Positions 11,079 through 25,500 of a DNA stretch of 64,000 nucleotides are shown here, one piece after another. Source of the stretch: Mastigias papua. Lineage: Eukaryota > Cnidaria > Scyphozoa > Rhizostomeae > Mastigiidae. The DNA lies in contig OZ025271.1 of the NCBI GenBank assembly GCA_964019165.1, forward strand, positions 4,623,570 through 4,687,569. Reading direction: 5' to 3'. The notes beneath the pieces were generated by a model. That model saw only the letters and a program-made list of their open reading frames with translations, was not told where the DNA came from and ran no database searches. Both the position numbers and the translations under genes were made by a program. Numbering within the stretch: position 1 is the stretch's first letter; the number at the start of each line of letters is the position of its first letter.

Positions 11079-14000
11079 CATCAGATCTGTAGTCATTGCT
11101 CAATTGTCAGTGTTTGCACACATACGTATTTTAGGCCCATTACAAGCAGTGATCACTTGTGCATATATTGTTGTATGATTGAAATTCTGTACAAGTGCGT
11201 CAGTCTCGTGCCTTACACATCTTTAACATCTATGTTTGCACCGATGTCAGTAGTTTAGCCAATGTGTCCTACTTGTATGACGGTTAGTTTCTGTTTTTAC
11301 ACTACATAGAGCATTAAAGAGCTTTAAAGTACGCTAAATGTTGGAAAAGCGACAACACTATGCATGGGCTACATTTGGCTATAAGTACCTGTCTCTTAGC
11401 TCCAAAACATAATCTAAGCCTATTTCTGCACTCTATAAAGCATTTATAATATCATATGACCATCAGATCTGTAGTCATTGCTCAATTGTCCGTGTTTGCA
11501 CACATACGCATTTTAGGCCCATTACAAGCAGTGATCACTTGTGCATATATTGTTTTATGATTGAAATTCTGTACAAGTGCGTCAGTCTCGTGCCTTAAAC
11601 ATCTTTAACATCTATGTTTGCACAGATGTCAGTAGCTTAGCCAATGTGTCCTACTTGTATGTCGGTTAGTTTCTGTTTTTACACTACATAGAGCATTAAA
11701 GAGCTTTACAGTACGCTAAATGTTGCAAAAGCGACAACACTATGCATGGGCTACATTTGGCTATAAGTACGTGTCTCTTAGCTCCAAAACATAATCTAAG
11801 ACTATTTCTGCACTCTATAAAGCATTTATAATATCATATGATCATCAGATCTGTAGTCATTGCTCAATTGTCAGTGTTTGCACACATACGTATTTTAGGC
11901 CCATTACAAGCAGTGATCACTTGTGCATATATTGTTGTATGATTGAAATTCTGTACAAGTGCGTCAGTCTCGTGCCTTACACATCTTTAACATCTATGTT
12001 TGCACCGATGTCAGTAGTTTAGCCAATGTGTCCTACTTGTATGACGGTTAGTTTCTGTTTTTACACTACATAGAGCATTAAAGAGCTTTAAAGTACGCTA
12101 AATGTTGGAAAAGCGACAACACTATGCATTGGCTACATTTGGCTATAAGTACGTGTCTCTTAGCTCCAAAACATAATCTAAGCCTATTTCTGCACTCTAT
12201 AAAGCATTTATAATATCATATGACCATAAGATCTGTAGTCATTGCTCAATTGTCAGTGTTTGCACACATACGTATATTAGGCCCATTACAAGCAGTGATC
12301 ACTTGTGCATATACTGTTGTATGATTGAAATTCTGTACAAGTGCGTCAGTCTCGTGACTTAAACATCTTTAACATCTATGTTTGCACCGATGTCAGTAGC
12401 TTAGCCAATGTGTCCTACTTGTATGTTGGCTAGTTTCTGCTTTTACACTACATAGAGCATTAAAGAGCTTTAAAGTACGCTAAATGTTGGAAAAGCGACA
12501 ACACTATGCATGGGCTACATTTGGCTATAAGTACCTGTCTCTTAGCTCCAAAACATAATCTAAGCCTATTTCTGCACTCTATAAAGCATTTATAATATCA
12601 TATGACCATCAGATCTGTAGTCATTGCTCAATTGTCAGTGTTTGCACACATACGTATTTTAGGCCCATTACAAGCAGTGATCACTTGTGCATATATTGTT
12701 GTATGATTGAAATTCTGTACAAGTGCGTCAGTCTCGTGCCTTACACATCTTTAACATCTATGTTTGCACCGATGTCAGTAGTTTAGCCAATGTGTCCTAC
12801 TTGTATGACGGTTAGTTTCTGTTTTTACACTACATAGAGCATTAAAGAGCTTTAAAGTACGCTAAATGTTGGAAAAGCGACAACACTATGCATGGGCTAC
12901 ATTTGGCTATAAGTACCTGTCTCTTAGCTCCAAAACATAATCTAAGCCTATTTCTGCACTCTATAAAGCATTTATAATATCATATGACCATCAGATCTGT
13001 AGTCATTGCTCAATTGTCCGTGTTTGCACACATACGCATTTTAGGCCCATTACAAGCAGTGATCACTTGTGCATATATTGTTTTATGATTGAAATTCTGT
13101 ACAAGTGCGTCAGTCTCGTGCCTTAAACATCTTTAACATCTATGTTTGCACAGATGTCAGTAGCTTAGCCAATGTGTCCTACTTGTATGTCGGTTAGTTT
13201 CTGTTTTTACACTACATAGAGCATTAAAGAGCTTTACAGTACGCTAAATGTTGCAAAAGCGACAACACTATGCATGGGCTACATTTGGCTATAAGTACGT
13301 GTCTCTTAGCTCCAAAACATAATCTAAGACTATTTCTGCACTCTATAAAGCATTTATAATATCATATGATCATCAGATCTGTAGTCATTGCTCAATTGTC
13401 AGTGTTTGCACACATACGTATTTTAGGCCCATTACAAGCAGTGATCACTTGTGCATATATTGTTGTATGATTGAAATTCTGTACAAGTGCGTCAGTCTCG
13501 TGCCTTACACATCTTTAACATCTATGTTTGCACCGATGTCAGTAGTTTAGCCAATGTGTCCTACTTGTATGACGGTTAGTTTCTGTTTTTACACTACATA
13601 GAGCATTAAAGAGCTTTAAAGTACGCTAAATGTTGGAAAAGCGACAACACTATGCATGGGCTACATTTGGCTATAAGTACGTGTCTCTTAGCTCCAAAAC
13701 ATAATCTAAGCCTATTTCTGCACTCTATAAAGCATTTATAATATCATATGACCATAAGATCTGTAGTCATTGCTCAATTGTCAGTGTTTGCACACATACG
13801 TATATTAGGCCCATTACAAGCAGTGATCACTTGTGCATATACTGTTGTATGATTGAAATTCTGTACAAGTGCGTCAGTCTCGTGACTTAAACATCTTTAA
13901 CATCTATGTTTGCACCGATGTCAGTAGTTTAGCCAATGTGTCCTACTTGTATGTTGGCTAGTTTCTGCTTTTACACTACATAGAGCATTAAAGAGCTTTA

Positions 14001-14134
14001 AAGTACGCTAAATGTTGGAAAAGCGACAACACTATGCATGGGCTACATTTGGCTATAAGTACGTGTCTCTTAGCTCCAAAACATAATCTAAGCCTATTTC
14101 TGCACTCTATAAAGCATTTATAATATCATATGAC
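11079..14134 (+). repeat. HOR: near-perfect tandem tetramer, 2 x 1528 bp
   Basis: Monomers at 11079, 11461, 11843 and 12225 are repeated in order at 12607, 12989, 13371 and 13753. Diagnostic marks are TTGGAAAAG with ACCTGTCTC; GTCCGTG with CGCATTTT and CACAGATG; TTACACATC with TTGGAAAAG; and CATAAG with TATATTAGG and GTTGGCTAG. I see about three differences over 1528 bp: CATTGG/CATGGG, AGCTTAG/AGTTTAG and ACCTGTC/ACGTGTC. This is one of the most recent duplications in the window. Confidence 0.9.
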
Positions 14135-15280
14135 CATAAGATCTGTAGTCATTGCTCAATTGTCAGTGTTTGCACACATACGTATATTAGGCCCATTACA
14201 AGCAGTGATCACTTGTGCATATACTGTTGTATGATTGAAATTCTGTACAAGTGCGTCAGTCTCGTGACTTAAACATCTTTAACATCTATGTTTGCACCGA
14301 TGTCAGTAGTTTAGCCAATGTGTCCTACTTGTATGTTGGCTAGTTTCTGTTTTTACACTACATAGAGCATTAAAGAGCTTTAAAGTACGTTAAATGTTGC
14401 AAGAACGACAACACTATGCATTGGCTGCATGTGGCTATAAGTACGTGTCTCTTAGCTCCAAAACATAATCTAAGCCTATTTCTGCACTCTATAAAGCATT
14501 TATAACATCATATGACCATCAGATCTGTAGTCATTGCTCAATTGTCAGTGTTTGCACACATACGTATTTTAGGCCCATTACAAGCAGTGATCACTTGTGC
14601 ATATATTGTTTTATGATTGAAATTCTGTACAAGTGCGTCAGTCTCGTGCCTTAAACATCTTTAACATCTATGTTTGCACAGATGTCAGTAGCTTAGCCAA
14701 TGTGTCCTACCTGTATGTCGGTTAGTTTCTGTTTTTACACTACATAGAGCATTAAAGTGCTTTACAGTACGCTAAATGTTGCAAAAGCGACAACACTATG
14801 CATGGGCTACATTTGGCTATAAGTACGTGTCTCTTAGCTCCAAAACATAATCTAAGACTATTTCTGCACTCTATAAAGCATTTATAATATCATATGATCA
14901 TCAGATCTGTAGTCATTGCTCAATTGTCAGTGTTTGCACACATACGTATTTTAGGCCCATTACAAGCAGTGATCACTTGTGCATATATTGTTGTATGATT
15001 GAAATTCTGTACAAGTGCGTCAGTCTCGTGCCTTACACATCTTTAACATCTATGTTTGCACCGATGTCAGTAGTTTAGCCAATGTCTCCTACTTGTATGA
15101 CGGTTAGTTTCTGTCTTTACACTACATAGAGCATTAAAGAGCTTTAAAGTACGCTAAATGTTGCAAAAACGACAACACTATGCATGGGCTACATTTGGCT
15201 ATAAGTACGTGTCTCTTAGCTCCAAAACATAATCTAAGCCTATTTCTGCACTCTATAAAGCATTTATAATATCATATGAC
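14135..15280 (+). repeat. Three monomers resembling 7259-8404
   Basis: The copies at 14135, 14517 and 14899 resemble, in order, those at 7259, 7641 and 8023. The first carries GTTGGCTAG, GCAAGAACG and CATTGGCTGC. The second carries CACAGATG and AAAGTGCTTTACAG. The third carries TTACACATC and GTCTTTACAC. Private changes (TATATTAGG, TAACATCATATG, CCTACCTGTATG, AATGTCTCC) show that time has passed since the copy was made. The offset is 6876 bp, or 18 monomers. Confidence 0.7.
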
Positions 15281-17572
15281 CATCAGATCTGTAGTCATTG
15301 CTCAATTGTCCGTGTTTGCACACATACGTATTTTAGGCCCATTACAAGCAGTGATCACTTGTGCATATATTGTTTTATGATTGAAATTCTGTACAAGTGC
15401 GTCAGTCTCGTGCCTTAAACATCTTTAACATCTATGTTTGCACCGATGTCAGTAGCTTAGCCAATGTGTCCTACTTGTATGTCGGTTAGTTTCTGTTTTT
15501 ACACTACATAGAGCATTAAAGAGCTTTACAGTACGCTAAATGTTGCAAAAGCGACAACACTATGCATGGGCTACATTTGGCTATAAGTACGTGTCTCTTA
15601 GCTTCAAAACATAATCTAAGACTATATCTGCACTCTATAAAGCATTTATAATATCATATGACCATCAGATCTGTAGTCATTGCTCAATTGTCAGTGTTTG
15701 CACACATACGTATTTTAGGCCCATTACAAGCAGTGATCACTTGTGCATATATTGTTTTATGATTGAAATTCTGTACAAGTGCGTCAGTCTCGTGCCTTAC
15801 ACATCTTTAACATCTATGTTTGCACCGATGTCAGTAGTTTAGCCAATGTGTCCTACTTGTATGACGGTTAGTTTCTGTTTTTACACTACATAGAGCATTA
15901 AAGAGCTTTAAAGTACGCTAAATGTTGCAAAAACGACAACACTATGCATGGGCTACATTTGGCTATAAGTACGTGTCTCTTAGCTCCAAAACATAATCTA
16001 AGCCTATTTCTGCACTCTATAAAGCATTTATAATATCATATGACCATCAGATCTGTAGTCATTGCTCAATTGTCCGTGTTTGCACACATACGTATTTTAG
16101 GCCCATTACAAGCAGTGATCACTTGTGCATATATTGTTTTATGATTGAAATTCTGTACAAGTGCGTCAGTCTCGTGCCTTAAACATCTTTAACATCTATG
16201 TTTGCACCGATGTCAGTAGTTTAGCCAATGTATCCTACTTGTATGTCGGTTAGTTTCTGTTTTTACACTACATAGAGCATTAAAGAGCTTTAAAGTACGC
16301 TAAATGTTGCAAAAACGACAACACTATGCATGGGCTACATTTGGCTATAAGTACGTGTCTCTTAGCTCCAAAACATAATCTAAGCCTATTTCTGCACTCT
16401 ATAAAGCATTTATAATATCATATGACCATCAGATCTGTAGTCATTGCTCAATTGTCCGTGTTTGCACACATACGTATTTTAGGCCCATTACAAGCAGTGA
16501 TCACTTGTGCATATATTGTTTTATGATTGAAATTCTGTACAAGTGCGTCAGTCTCGTGCCTTAAACATCTTTAACATCTATGTTTGCACCGATGTCAGTA
16601 GCTTAGCCAATGTGTCCTACTTGTATGTCGGTTAGTTTCTGTTTTTACACTACATAGAGCATTAAAGAGCTTTACAGTACGCTAAATGTTGCAAAAGCGA
16701 CAACACTATGCATGGGCTACATTTGGCTATAAGTACGTGTCTCTTAGCTTCAAAACATAATCTAAGACTATATCTGCACTCTATAAAGCATTTATAATAT
16801 CATATGACCATCAGATCTGTAGTCATTGCTCAATTGTCAGTGTTTGCACACATACGTATTTTAGGCCCATTACAAGCAGTGATCACTTGTGCATATATTG
16901 TTTTATGATTGAAATTCTGTACAAGTGCGTCAGTCTCGTGCCTTACACATCTTTAACATCTATGTTTGCACCGATGTCAGTAGTTTAGCCAATGTGTCCT
17001 ACTTGTATGACGGTTAGTTTCTGTTTTTACACTACATAGAGCATTAAAGAGCTTTAAAGTACGCTAAATGTTGCAAAAACGACAACACTATGCATGGGCT
17101 ACATTTGGCTATAAGTACGTGTCTCTTAGCTCCAAAACATAATCTAAGCCTATTTCTGCACTCTATAAAGCATTTATAATATCATATGACCATCAGATCT
17201 GTAGTCATTGCTCAATTGTCCGTGTTTGCACACATACGTATTTTAGGCCCATTACAAGCAGTGATCACTTGTGCATATATTGTTTTATGATTGAAATTCT
17301 GTACAAGTGCGTCAGTCTCGTGCCTTAAACATCTTTAACATCTATGTTTGCACCGATGTCAGTAGCTTAGCCAATGTATCCTACTTGTATGTCGGTTAGT
17401 TTCTGTTTTTACACTACATAGAGCATTAAAGAGCTTTACAGTACGCTAAATGTTGCAAAAGCGACAACACTATGCATGGGCTACATTTGGCTATAAGTAC
17501 GTGTCTCTTAGCTTCAAAACATAATCTAAGACTATATCTGCACTCTATAAAGCATTTATAATATCATATGAC
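15281..17572 (+). repeat. HOR: trimer, 2 x 1146 bp, third member diverging midway
   Basis: Monomers at 15281 and 15663 match 16427 and 16809 with no difference I could see. The first of each pair has GTCCGTG, GCTTCAAAAC and ACTATATCTG. The second has TTACACATC with GCAAAAACG. The third members (16045 and 17191) share GTCCGTG and AATGTATCC in the first half. They then differ: 16045 has AGTTTAG, TTAAAG and AAACG, while 17191 has AGCTTAG, TTACAG and GCTTC. A switch inside the monomer explains this. Confidence 0.8.
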
Positions 17573-19100
17573 CATCAGATCTGTAGTCATTGCTCAATTG
17601 TCAGTGTTTGCACACATACGTATTTTAGGCCCATTACAAGCAGTGATCACTTGTGCATATACTGTTGTATGATTCAAATTCTGTACAAGTGCGTCAGTCT
17701 CGTGCCTTAAACATCTTTAACATCTATGTTTGCACCGATGTCAGTAGCTTAGCCAATGTGTCCTACTTGTATGTCGGTTAGTTTCTGTTTTTACACTACA
17801 TAGAGCATTAAAGAGCTTTACAGTACGCTAAATGTTGGAAAAGCGACAACACTATGCATGGGCTACATTTGGCTATAAGTACCTGTCTCTTAGCTCCAAA
17901 ACATAATCTAAGCCTATTTCTGCACTCTATAAAGCATTTATAATATCATATGACCATCAGATCTGTAGTCATTGCTCAATTGTCCGTGTTTGCACACATA
18001 CGCATTTTAGGCCCATTACAAGCAGTGATCACTTGTGCATATATTGTTTTATGATTGAAATTCTGTACAAGTGCGTCAGTCTCGTGCCTTAAACATCTTT
18101 AACATCTATGTTTGCACAGATGTCAGTAGCTTAGCCAATGTGTCCTACTTGTATGTCGGTTAGTTTCTGTTTTTACACTACATAGAGCATTAAAGAGCTT
18201 TACAGTACGCTAAATGTTGCAAAAGCGACAACACTATGCATGGGCTACATTTGGCTATAAGTACGTGTCTCTTAGCTCCAAAACATAATCTAAGACTATT
18301 TCTGCACTCTATAAAGCATTTATAATATCATATGATCATCAGATCTGTAGTCATTGCTCAATTGTCAGTGTTTGCACACATACGTATTTTAGGCCCATTA
18401 CAAGCAGTGATCACTTGTGCATATATTGTTGTATGATTGAAATTCTGTACAAGTGCGTCAGTCTCGTGCCTTACACATCTTTAACATCTATGTTTGCACC
18501 GATGTCAGTAGTTTAGCCAATGTGTCCTACTTGTATGACGGTTAGTTTCTGTTTTTACACTACATAGAGCATTAAAGAGCTTTAAAGTACGCTAAATGTT
18601 GGAAAAGCGACAACACTATGCATGGGCTACATTTGGCTATAAGTACGTGTCTCTTAGCTCCAAAACATAATCTAAGCCTATTTCTGCACTCTATAAAGCA
18701 TTTATAATATCATATGACCATAAGATCTGTAGTCATTGCTCAATTGTCAGTGTTTGCACACATACGTATATTAGGCCCATTACAAGCAGTGATCACTTGT
18801 GCATATACTGTTGTATGATTGAAATTCTGTACAAGTGCGTCAGTCTCGTGACTTAAACATCTTTAACATCTATGTTTGCACCGATGTCAGTAGTTTAGCC
18901 AATGTGTCCTACTTGTATGTTGGCTAGTTTCTGCTTTTACACTACATAGAGCATTAAAGAGCTTTAAAGTACGTTAAATGTTGCAAGAACGACAACACTA
19001 TGCATTGGCTGCATGTGGCTATAAGTACGTGTCTCTTAGCTCCAAAACATAATCTAAGCCTATTTCTGCACTCTATAAAGCATTTATAATATCATATGAC
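17573..19100 (+). repeat. Further copy of the 11079/12607 tetramer
   Basis: Monomers at 17955, 18337 and 18719 repeat the order seen at 11461-12606 and 12989-14134 (CGCATTTT with CACAGATG; TTACACATC with TTGGAAAAG; CATAAG with TATATTAGG). Monomer 17573 only joins the pattern in its second half (TTGGAAAAG, ACCTGTCTC). Its first half (GATTCAAATT, AGCTTAG, TTACAG) comes from another type. Monomer 18719 ends in the GCAAGAACG type. Both ends of this copy therefore lie within hybrid monomers. Confidence 0.75.
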
Positions 19101-22100
19101 CATCAGATCTGTAGTCATTGCTCAATTGTCAGTGTTTGCACACATACGTATTTTAGGCCCATTACAAGCAGTGATCACTTGTGCATATATTGTTTTATGA
19201 TTGAAATTCTGTACAAGTGCGTCAGTCTCGTGCCTTAAACGTCTTTAACATCTATGTTTGCACGGATGTCAGTAGTTTAGCCAATGTGTCCTACTTGTAT
19301 GTCGGTTTGTTTCTGTTTTTACACTACATAGAGCATTAAAGTGCTTTACAGTACGCTAAATGTTGCAAAAGCGACAACACTATGCATGGGCTACATTTGG
19401 CTATAAGTATGTGTCTCTTAGCTCCAAAACATAATCTAAGACTATTTCTGCACTCTATAAAGCATTTATAATATCATATGATCATCAGATCTGTAGTCAT
19501 TGCTCAATTGTCAGTGTTTGCACACATACGTATTTTAGGCCCATTACAAGCAGTGATCACTTGTGCATATATTGTTTTATGATTGAAATTCTGTACAAGT
19601 GCGTCAGTCTCGTGCCTTAAACATCTTTAACATCTATGTTTGCACCGATGTCAGTAGCTTAGCCAATGTGTCCTACTTGTATGTCGGTTAGTTTCTGTTT
19701 TTACACTACATAGAGCATTAAAGAGCTTTACAGTACGCTAAATGTTGCAAAAGCGACAACACTATGCATGGGCTACATTTGGCTATAAGTACGTGTCTCT
19801 TAGCTTCAAAACATAATCTAAGACTATATCTGCACTCTATAAAGCATTTATAATATCATATGACCATCAGATCTGTAGTCATTGCTCAATTGTCAGTGTT
19901 TGCACACATACGTATTTTAGGCCCATTACAAGCAGTGATCACTTGTGCATATACTGTTGTATGATTGAAATTCTGTACAAGTGCGTCAGTCTCGTGCCTT
20001 AAACATCTTTAACATCTATGTTTGCACCGATGTCAGTAGTTTAGCCAATGTGTCCTACTTGTATGACGGTTAGTTTCTGTTTTTACACTACATAGAGCAT
20101 TAAAGAGCTTTAAAGTACGCAAAATGTTGCAAAAACGACAACACTATGCATGGGCTACATTTGGCTATAAGTACGTGTCTCTTAGCTCCAAAACATAATC
20201 TAAGCCTATTTCTGCACTCTATAAAGCATTTATAATATCATATGACCATCAGATCTGTAGTCATTGCTCAATTGTCAGTGTTTGCACACATACGTATTTT
20301 AGGCCCATTACAAGCAGTGATCACTTGTGCATATACTGTTGTATGATTGAAATTCTGTACAAGTGCGTCAGTCTCGTGCCTTAAACATCTTTAACATCTA
20401 TGTTTGCACCGATGTCAGTAGTTTAGCCAATGTGTCCTACTTGTATGTTGGCTAGTTTCTGTTTTTACACTACATAGAGCATTAAAGAGCTTTAAAGTAC
20501 GTTAAATGTTGCAAGAACGACAACACTATGCATTGGCTGCATGTGGCTATAAGTACGTGTCTCTTAGCTCCAAAACATAATCTAAGCCTATTTCTGCACT
20601 CTATAAAGCATTTATAATATCATATGATCATCAGATCTGTAGTCATTGCTCAATTGTCAGTGTTTGCACACATACGTATTTTAGGCCCATTACAAGCAGT
20701 GATCACTTGTGCATATATTGTTGTATGATTGAAATTCTGTACAAGTGCGTCAGTCTCGTGCCTTACACATCTTTAACATCTATGTGTGCACCGATGTCAG
20801 TAGTTTAGCCAATGTGTCCTACTTGTATGACGGTTAGTTTCTGTTTTTACACTACATAGAGCATTAAAGAGCTTTAAAGTACGCTAAATGTTGCAAAAAC
20901 GACAACACTATGCATGGGCTACATTTGGCTATAAGTACGTGTCTCTTAGCTCCAAAACATAATCTAAGCCTATTTCTGCACTCTATAAAGCATTTATAAT
21001 ATCATATGACCATCAGATCTGTAGTCATTGCTCAATTGTCCGTGTTTGCACACATACGTATTTTAGGCCCATTACAAGCAGTGATCACTTGTGCATATAT
21101 TGTTTTATGATTGAAATTCTGTACAAGTGCGTCAGTCTCGTGCCTTAAACATCTTTAACATCTATGTTTGCACCGATGTCAGTAGCTTAGCCAATGTATC
21201 CTACTTGTATGTCGGTTAGTTTCTGTTTTTACACTATATAGAGCATTAAAGAGCTTTACAGTACGCTAAATGTTGCAAAAGCGACAACACTATGCATGGG
21301 CTACATTTGGCTATAAGTACGTGTCTCTTAGCTTCAAAACATAATCTAAGACTATATCTGCACTCTATAAAGCATGTATAATATCATATGACCATCAGAT
21401 CTGTAGTCATTGTTCAATTGTCAGTGTTTGCACACATACGTATTTTAGGCCCATTACAAGCAGTGATCACTTATGCATATACTGTTGTATGATTGAAATT
21501 CTGTACAAGTGCGTCAGTCTCGTGCCTTACACATCTTTAACATCTATGTTTGCACCGATGTCAGTAGTTTATCCAATGTGTCCTACTTGTATGACGGTTA
21601 GTTTCTGGTTTTACACTACATAGAGCATTAAAGAGCTTTAAAGTACGTTAAATGTTGCACAAACGACAACACTATGCATGGGCTACATTTGGCTATAAGT
21701 ACGTGTCTCTTAGCTCCAAAACATAATCTAAGCCTATTTCTGCACTCTATAAAGCATTTATAATATCATATGACCATCAGATCTGTAGTCATTGCTCAAT
21801 TGTCAGTGTTTGCACACATACGTATTTTAGGCCCATTACAAGCAGTGATCACTTGTGCATATACTGTTGTATGATTGAAATTCTGTACAAGTGCGTCAGT
21901 CTCGTGCCTTAAACATCTTTAACATCTATGTCTGCACCGATGTCAGTAGTTTAGCCAATGTGTCCTTCTTGTATGACGGTTAGTTTCTGTTTATACACTA
22001 CATAGACCATTAAAGAGCTTTAAAGTACGTTAAATGTTGCAAAAACGACAACACTATGCATGGGCTACATTTGGCTATAAGTACGTGTCTCTTAGCTCCA

Positions 22101-22538
22101 AAACATAATCTAAGCCTATTTCTGCACTCTATAAAGCATTTATAATATCATATGACCATCAGATCTGTAGTCATTGCTCAATTGTCAGTGTTTGCACACA
22201 TACGTATTTTAGGCCCATTACAAGCAGTGATCACTTGTGCATATACTGTTGTATGATTGAAATTCTGTACAAGTGCGTCAGTCTCGTGCCTTAAACATCT
22301 TTAACATCTATGTCTGCACCGATGTCAGTAGTTTAGCCAATGTGTCCTACTTGTATGACGGTTAGTTTCTGTTTATACACTACATAGAGCATTAAAGAGC
22401 TTTAAAGTACGTTAAATGTTGCAAAAACGACAACACTATGCATGGGCTACATTTGGCTATAAGTACGTGTCTCTTAGCTCCAAAACATAATCTAAGCCTA
22501 TTTCTGCACTCTATAAAGCATTTATAATATCATATGAC
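19101..22538 (+). repeat. Nine monomers without a clear HOR unit
   Basis: Canonical 382-bp copies with scattered private changes, for example AACGTCTTT with CACGGATG and TCGGTTTG at 19101, ACGCAAAATG at 19865, ATGTGTGCACC at 20629, ACTATATAG at 21011 and ATTGTTCAATTG at 21393. Monomers 21775 and 22157 carry ATGTCTGCACC with TTTATACAC, and 21775 also has CATAGACCATT. This links them to the tetramer at 28275. I see no gene or other element here. Confidence 0.7.
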
Positions 22539-25500
22539 CATAAGATCTGTAGTCATTGCTCAATTGTCAGTGTTTGCACACATACGTATTTTAGGCCCAT
22601 TACAAGCAGTGATCACTTGTGCATATACTGTTGTATGATTAAAATTCTGTACAAGTGCGTCAGTCTCGTGCCTTAAACATCTTTAACATCTATGTTTGCA
22701 CCGATGTCAGTAGTTTAGCAAATGTGTCCTACTTGTATGTCGGTTAGTTTCTCTTTTTACACTACATAGAGCATTACAGAGCTTTAAAGTACGCTAAATG
22801 TTGCAAAAGCGACAACACTATGCATGGGCTACATTTGGCTATAATTACGTGTGTCTCTTAGCTCCAAAGCATAATCTAAGACTATTTCTGCACTCTATAA
22901 AGCATTAATAATATCATATGATCATCAGATCTGTAGTCATTGCTCAATTGTCAGTGTTTGCACACATACGTATTTTAGGCCCATTACAAGCAGTGATCAC
23001 TTGTGCATATATTGTTGTATGATTGAAATTCTGTACAAGTGCGTCAGTCTCATGCCTTAAACATCTTTAACATCTATGTTTGCACCGATGTCAGTAGTTT
23101 AGCCAATGTGTCCTACTTGTATGACGGTTAGTTTCTGTTTTTACACTACATAGAGCATTAAAGAGCTTTAAAGTACGCTAAATGTTGCAAAAGCGACAAC
23201 ACTATGCATGGGCTACATTTGGCTATAAGTACGTGTCTCTTTGCTCCAAAACATAATCTAAGACTATTTCTGCAGTCTATAAAGCATTTATAATATCATA
23301 TGATCATCAGATCTGTAGTCATTGCTCAATTGTCAGTGTTTGCACACATACGTATTTTAGGCCCATTACAAGCAGTGATCACTTGTGCATATATTGTTGT
23401 ATGATTGAAATTCTGTACAAGTGCGTCAGTCTCGTGCCTTACACATCTTTAACATCTATGTTTGCACCGATGTCAGTAGTTTAGCCAATGTGTCCTACTT
23501 GTATGACGGTTAGTTTCTGTTTGTACACTACATAGAGCATTAAAGAGCTTTAAAGTACGCTAAATGTTGGAAAAGCGACAACACTATGCATGGGCTACAT
23601 TTGGCTATAAGTACGTGTCTCTTAGCTCCAAAACATAATCTAAGCCTATTTCAGCACTCTATAAAGCATTTATAATATCATATGACCATCAGATCTGTAG
23701 TCATTGCTCAATTGTCAGTGTTTGCACACATACGTATTTTAGGCCCATTACAAGCAGTGATCACTTGTTCATATATTGTTGTATGATTAAAATTATGTAG
23801 AAGTGCGTCAGTCTCGTGCCTTAAACATCTTTAACATCTATGTCTGCACCGATGTCAGTAGTTTAGCCAATGTGTTCTACGTGTATGTCGGTTAGTTTCT
23901 GTTTTTACACTACATAGAGCATTAAAGAGCTTTAAAGTACGCTAAATGTTGGAAAAGCGACAACACTATGCATGGGCTACATTTGGCTATAAGTACGTGT
24001 CTCTTAGCTCCAAAACATAATCTAAGCCTATTTCAGCACTCTATAAAGCATTTATAATATCATATGACCATCAGATCTGTAGTCATTGCTCAATTGTCAG
24101 TGTTTGCACACATACGTATTTTAGGCCCATTACAAGCAGTGATCACTTGTGCATATACTGTTGTATGAATGACATTCTGTACAAGTGCGTCAGTCTCGTG
24201 CCTTAAACATCTTTAACATCTATGTTTGCACCGATGTCAGTAGTTTAGCCAATGTGTCCTACTTGTATGACGGTTAGTTTCTGTTTTTACACTACATAGA
24301 GCATTAAAGAGCTTTGACGTAGGCTAAATGTTGCAAAAACGACAACACTATGCATGGACTAAATTTGGCTATAAGTACGTGTCTCTTAACTCCAAAACAT
24401 AATCTAAGCCTTATTCTGCACTCTATAAAGCATTTATAATATCATATGACCATCAGATCTGTAGTCATTGCTCAATTGTCAGTGTTTGCACACATACGTA
24501 TTTTAGGCCCATTACAAGCAGTGATCACTTGTGCATATACTGTTGTATGATTGAAATTCTGTACAAGTGCGTCAGTCTCGTGCCTTAAACATCTTTAACA
24601 TCTATGTCTGCACCGATGTCAGTAGTTTAGCCAATGTGTCCTACTTGTATGTCGGTTAGTTTCTCTTTTTACACTACATAGAGCATTACAGAGCTTTAAA
24701 GTACGCTAAATGTTGCAAAAGCGACAACACTATGCATGGGCTACATTTGGCTATAATTACGTGTGTCTCTTAGCTCCAAAGCATAATCTAAGACTATTTC
24801 TGCACTCTATAAAGCATTAATAATATCATATGATCATCAGATCTGTAGTCATTGCTCAATTGTCAGTGTTTGCACACATACGTATTTTAGGCCCATTACA
24901 AGCAGTGATCACTTGTGCATATATTGTTGTATGATTGAAATTCTGTACACGTGCGTCAGTCTCATGCCTTAAATATCTTTAACATCTATGTTTGCACCGA
25001 TGTCAGTAGTTTAGCCAATGTGTCCTACTTGTATGACGGTTAGATTCTGTTTTTACACTACATAGAGCATTAAAGAGCTTTAAAGTACGCTAAATGTTGC
25101 AAAAGCGACAACACTATGCATGGGCTACATTTGGCTATAAGTACGTGTCTCTTTGCTCCAAAACATAATCTAAGACTATTTCTGCAGTCTATAAAGCATT
25201 TATAATATCATATGATCATCAGATCTGTAGTCATTGCTCAATTGTCAGTGTTTGCACACATACGTATTTTAGGCCCATTACAAGCAGTGATCACTTGTGC
25301 ATATATTGTTGTATGATTGAAATTCTGTACAAGTGCGTCAGTCTCGTGCCTTACACATCTTTAACATCTATGTTTGCACCGATGTCAGTAGTTTAGCCAA
25401 TGTGTCCTACTTGTATGACGGTTAGTTTCTGTTTTTACACTACATAGAGCATTAAAGAGCTTTAAAGTACGCTAAATGTTAGAAAAGCGAGAACACTATG

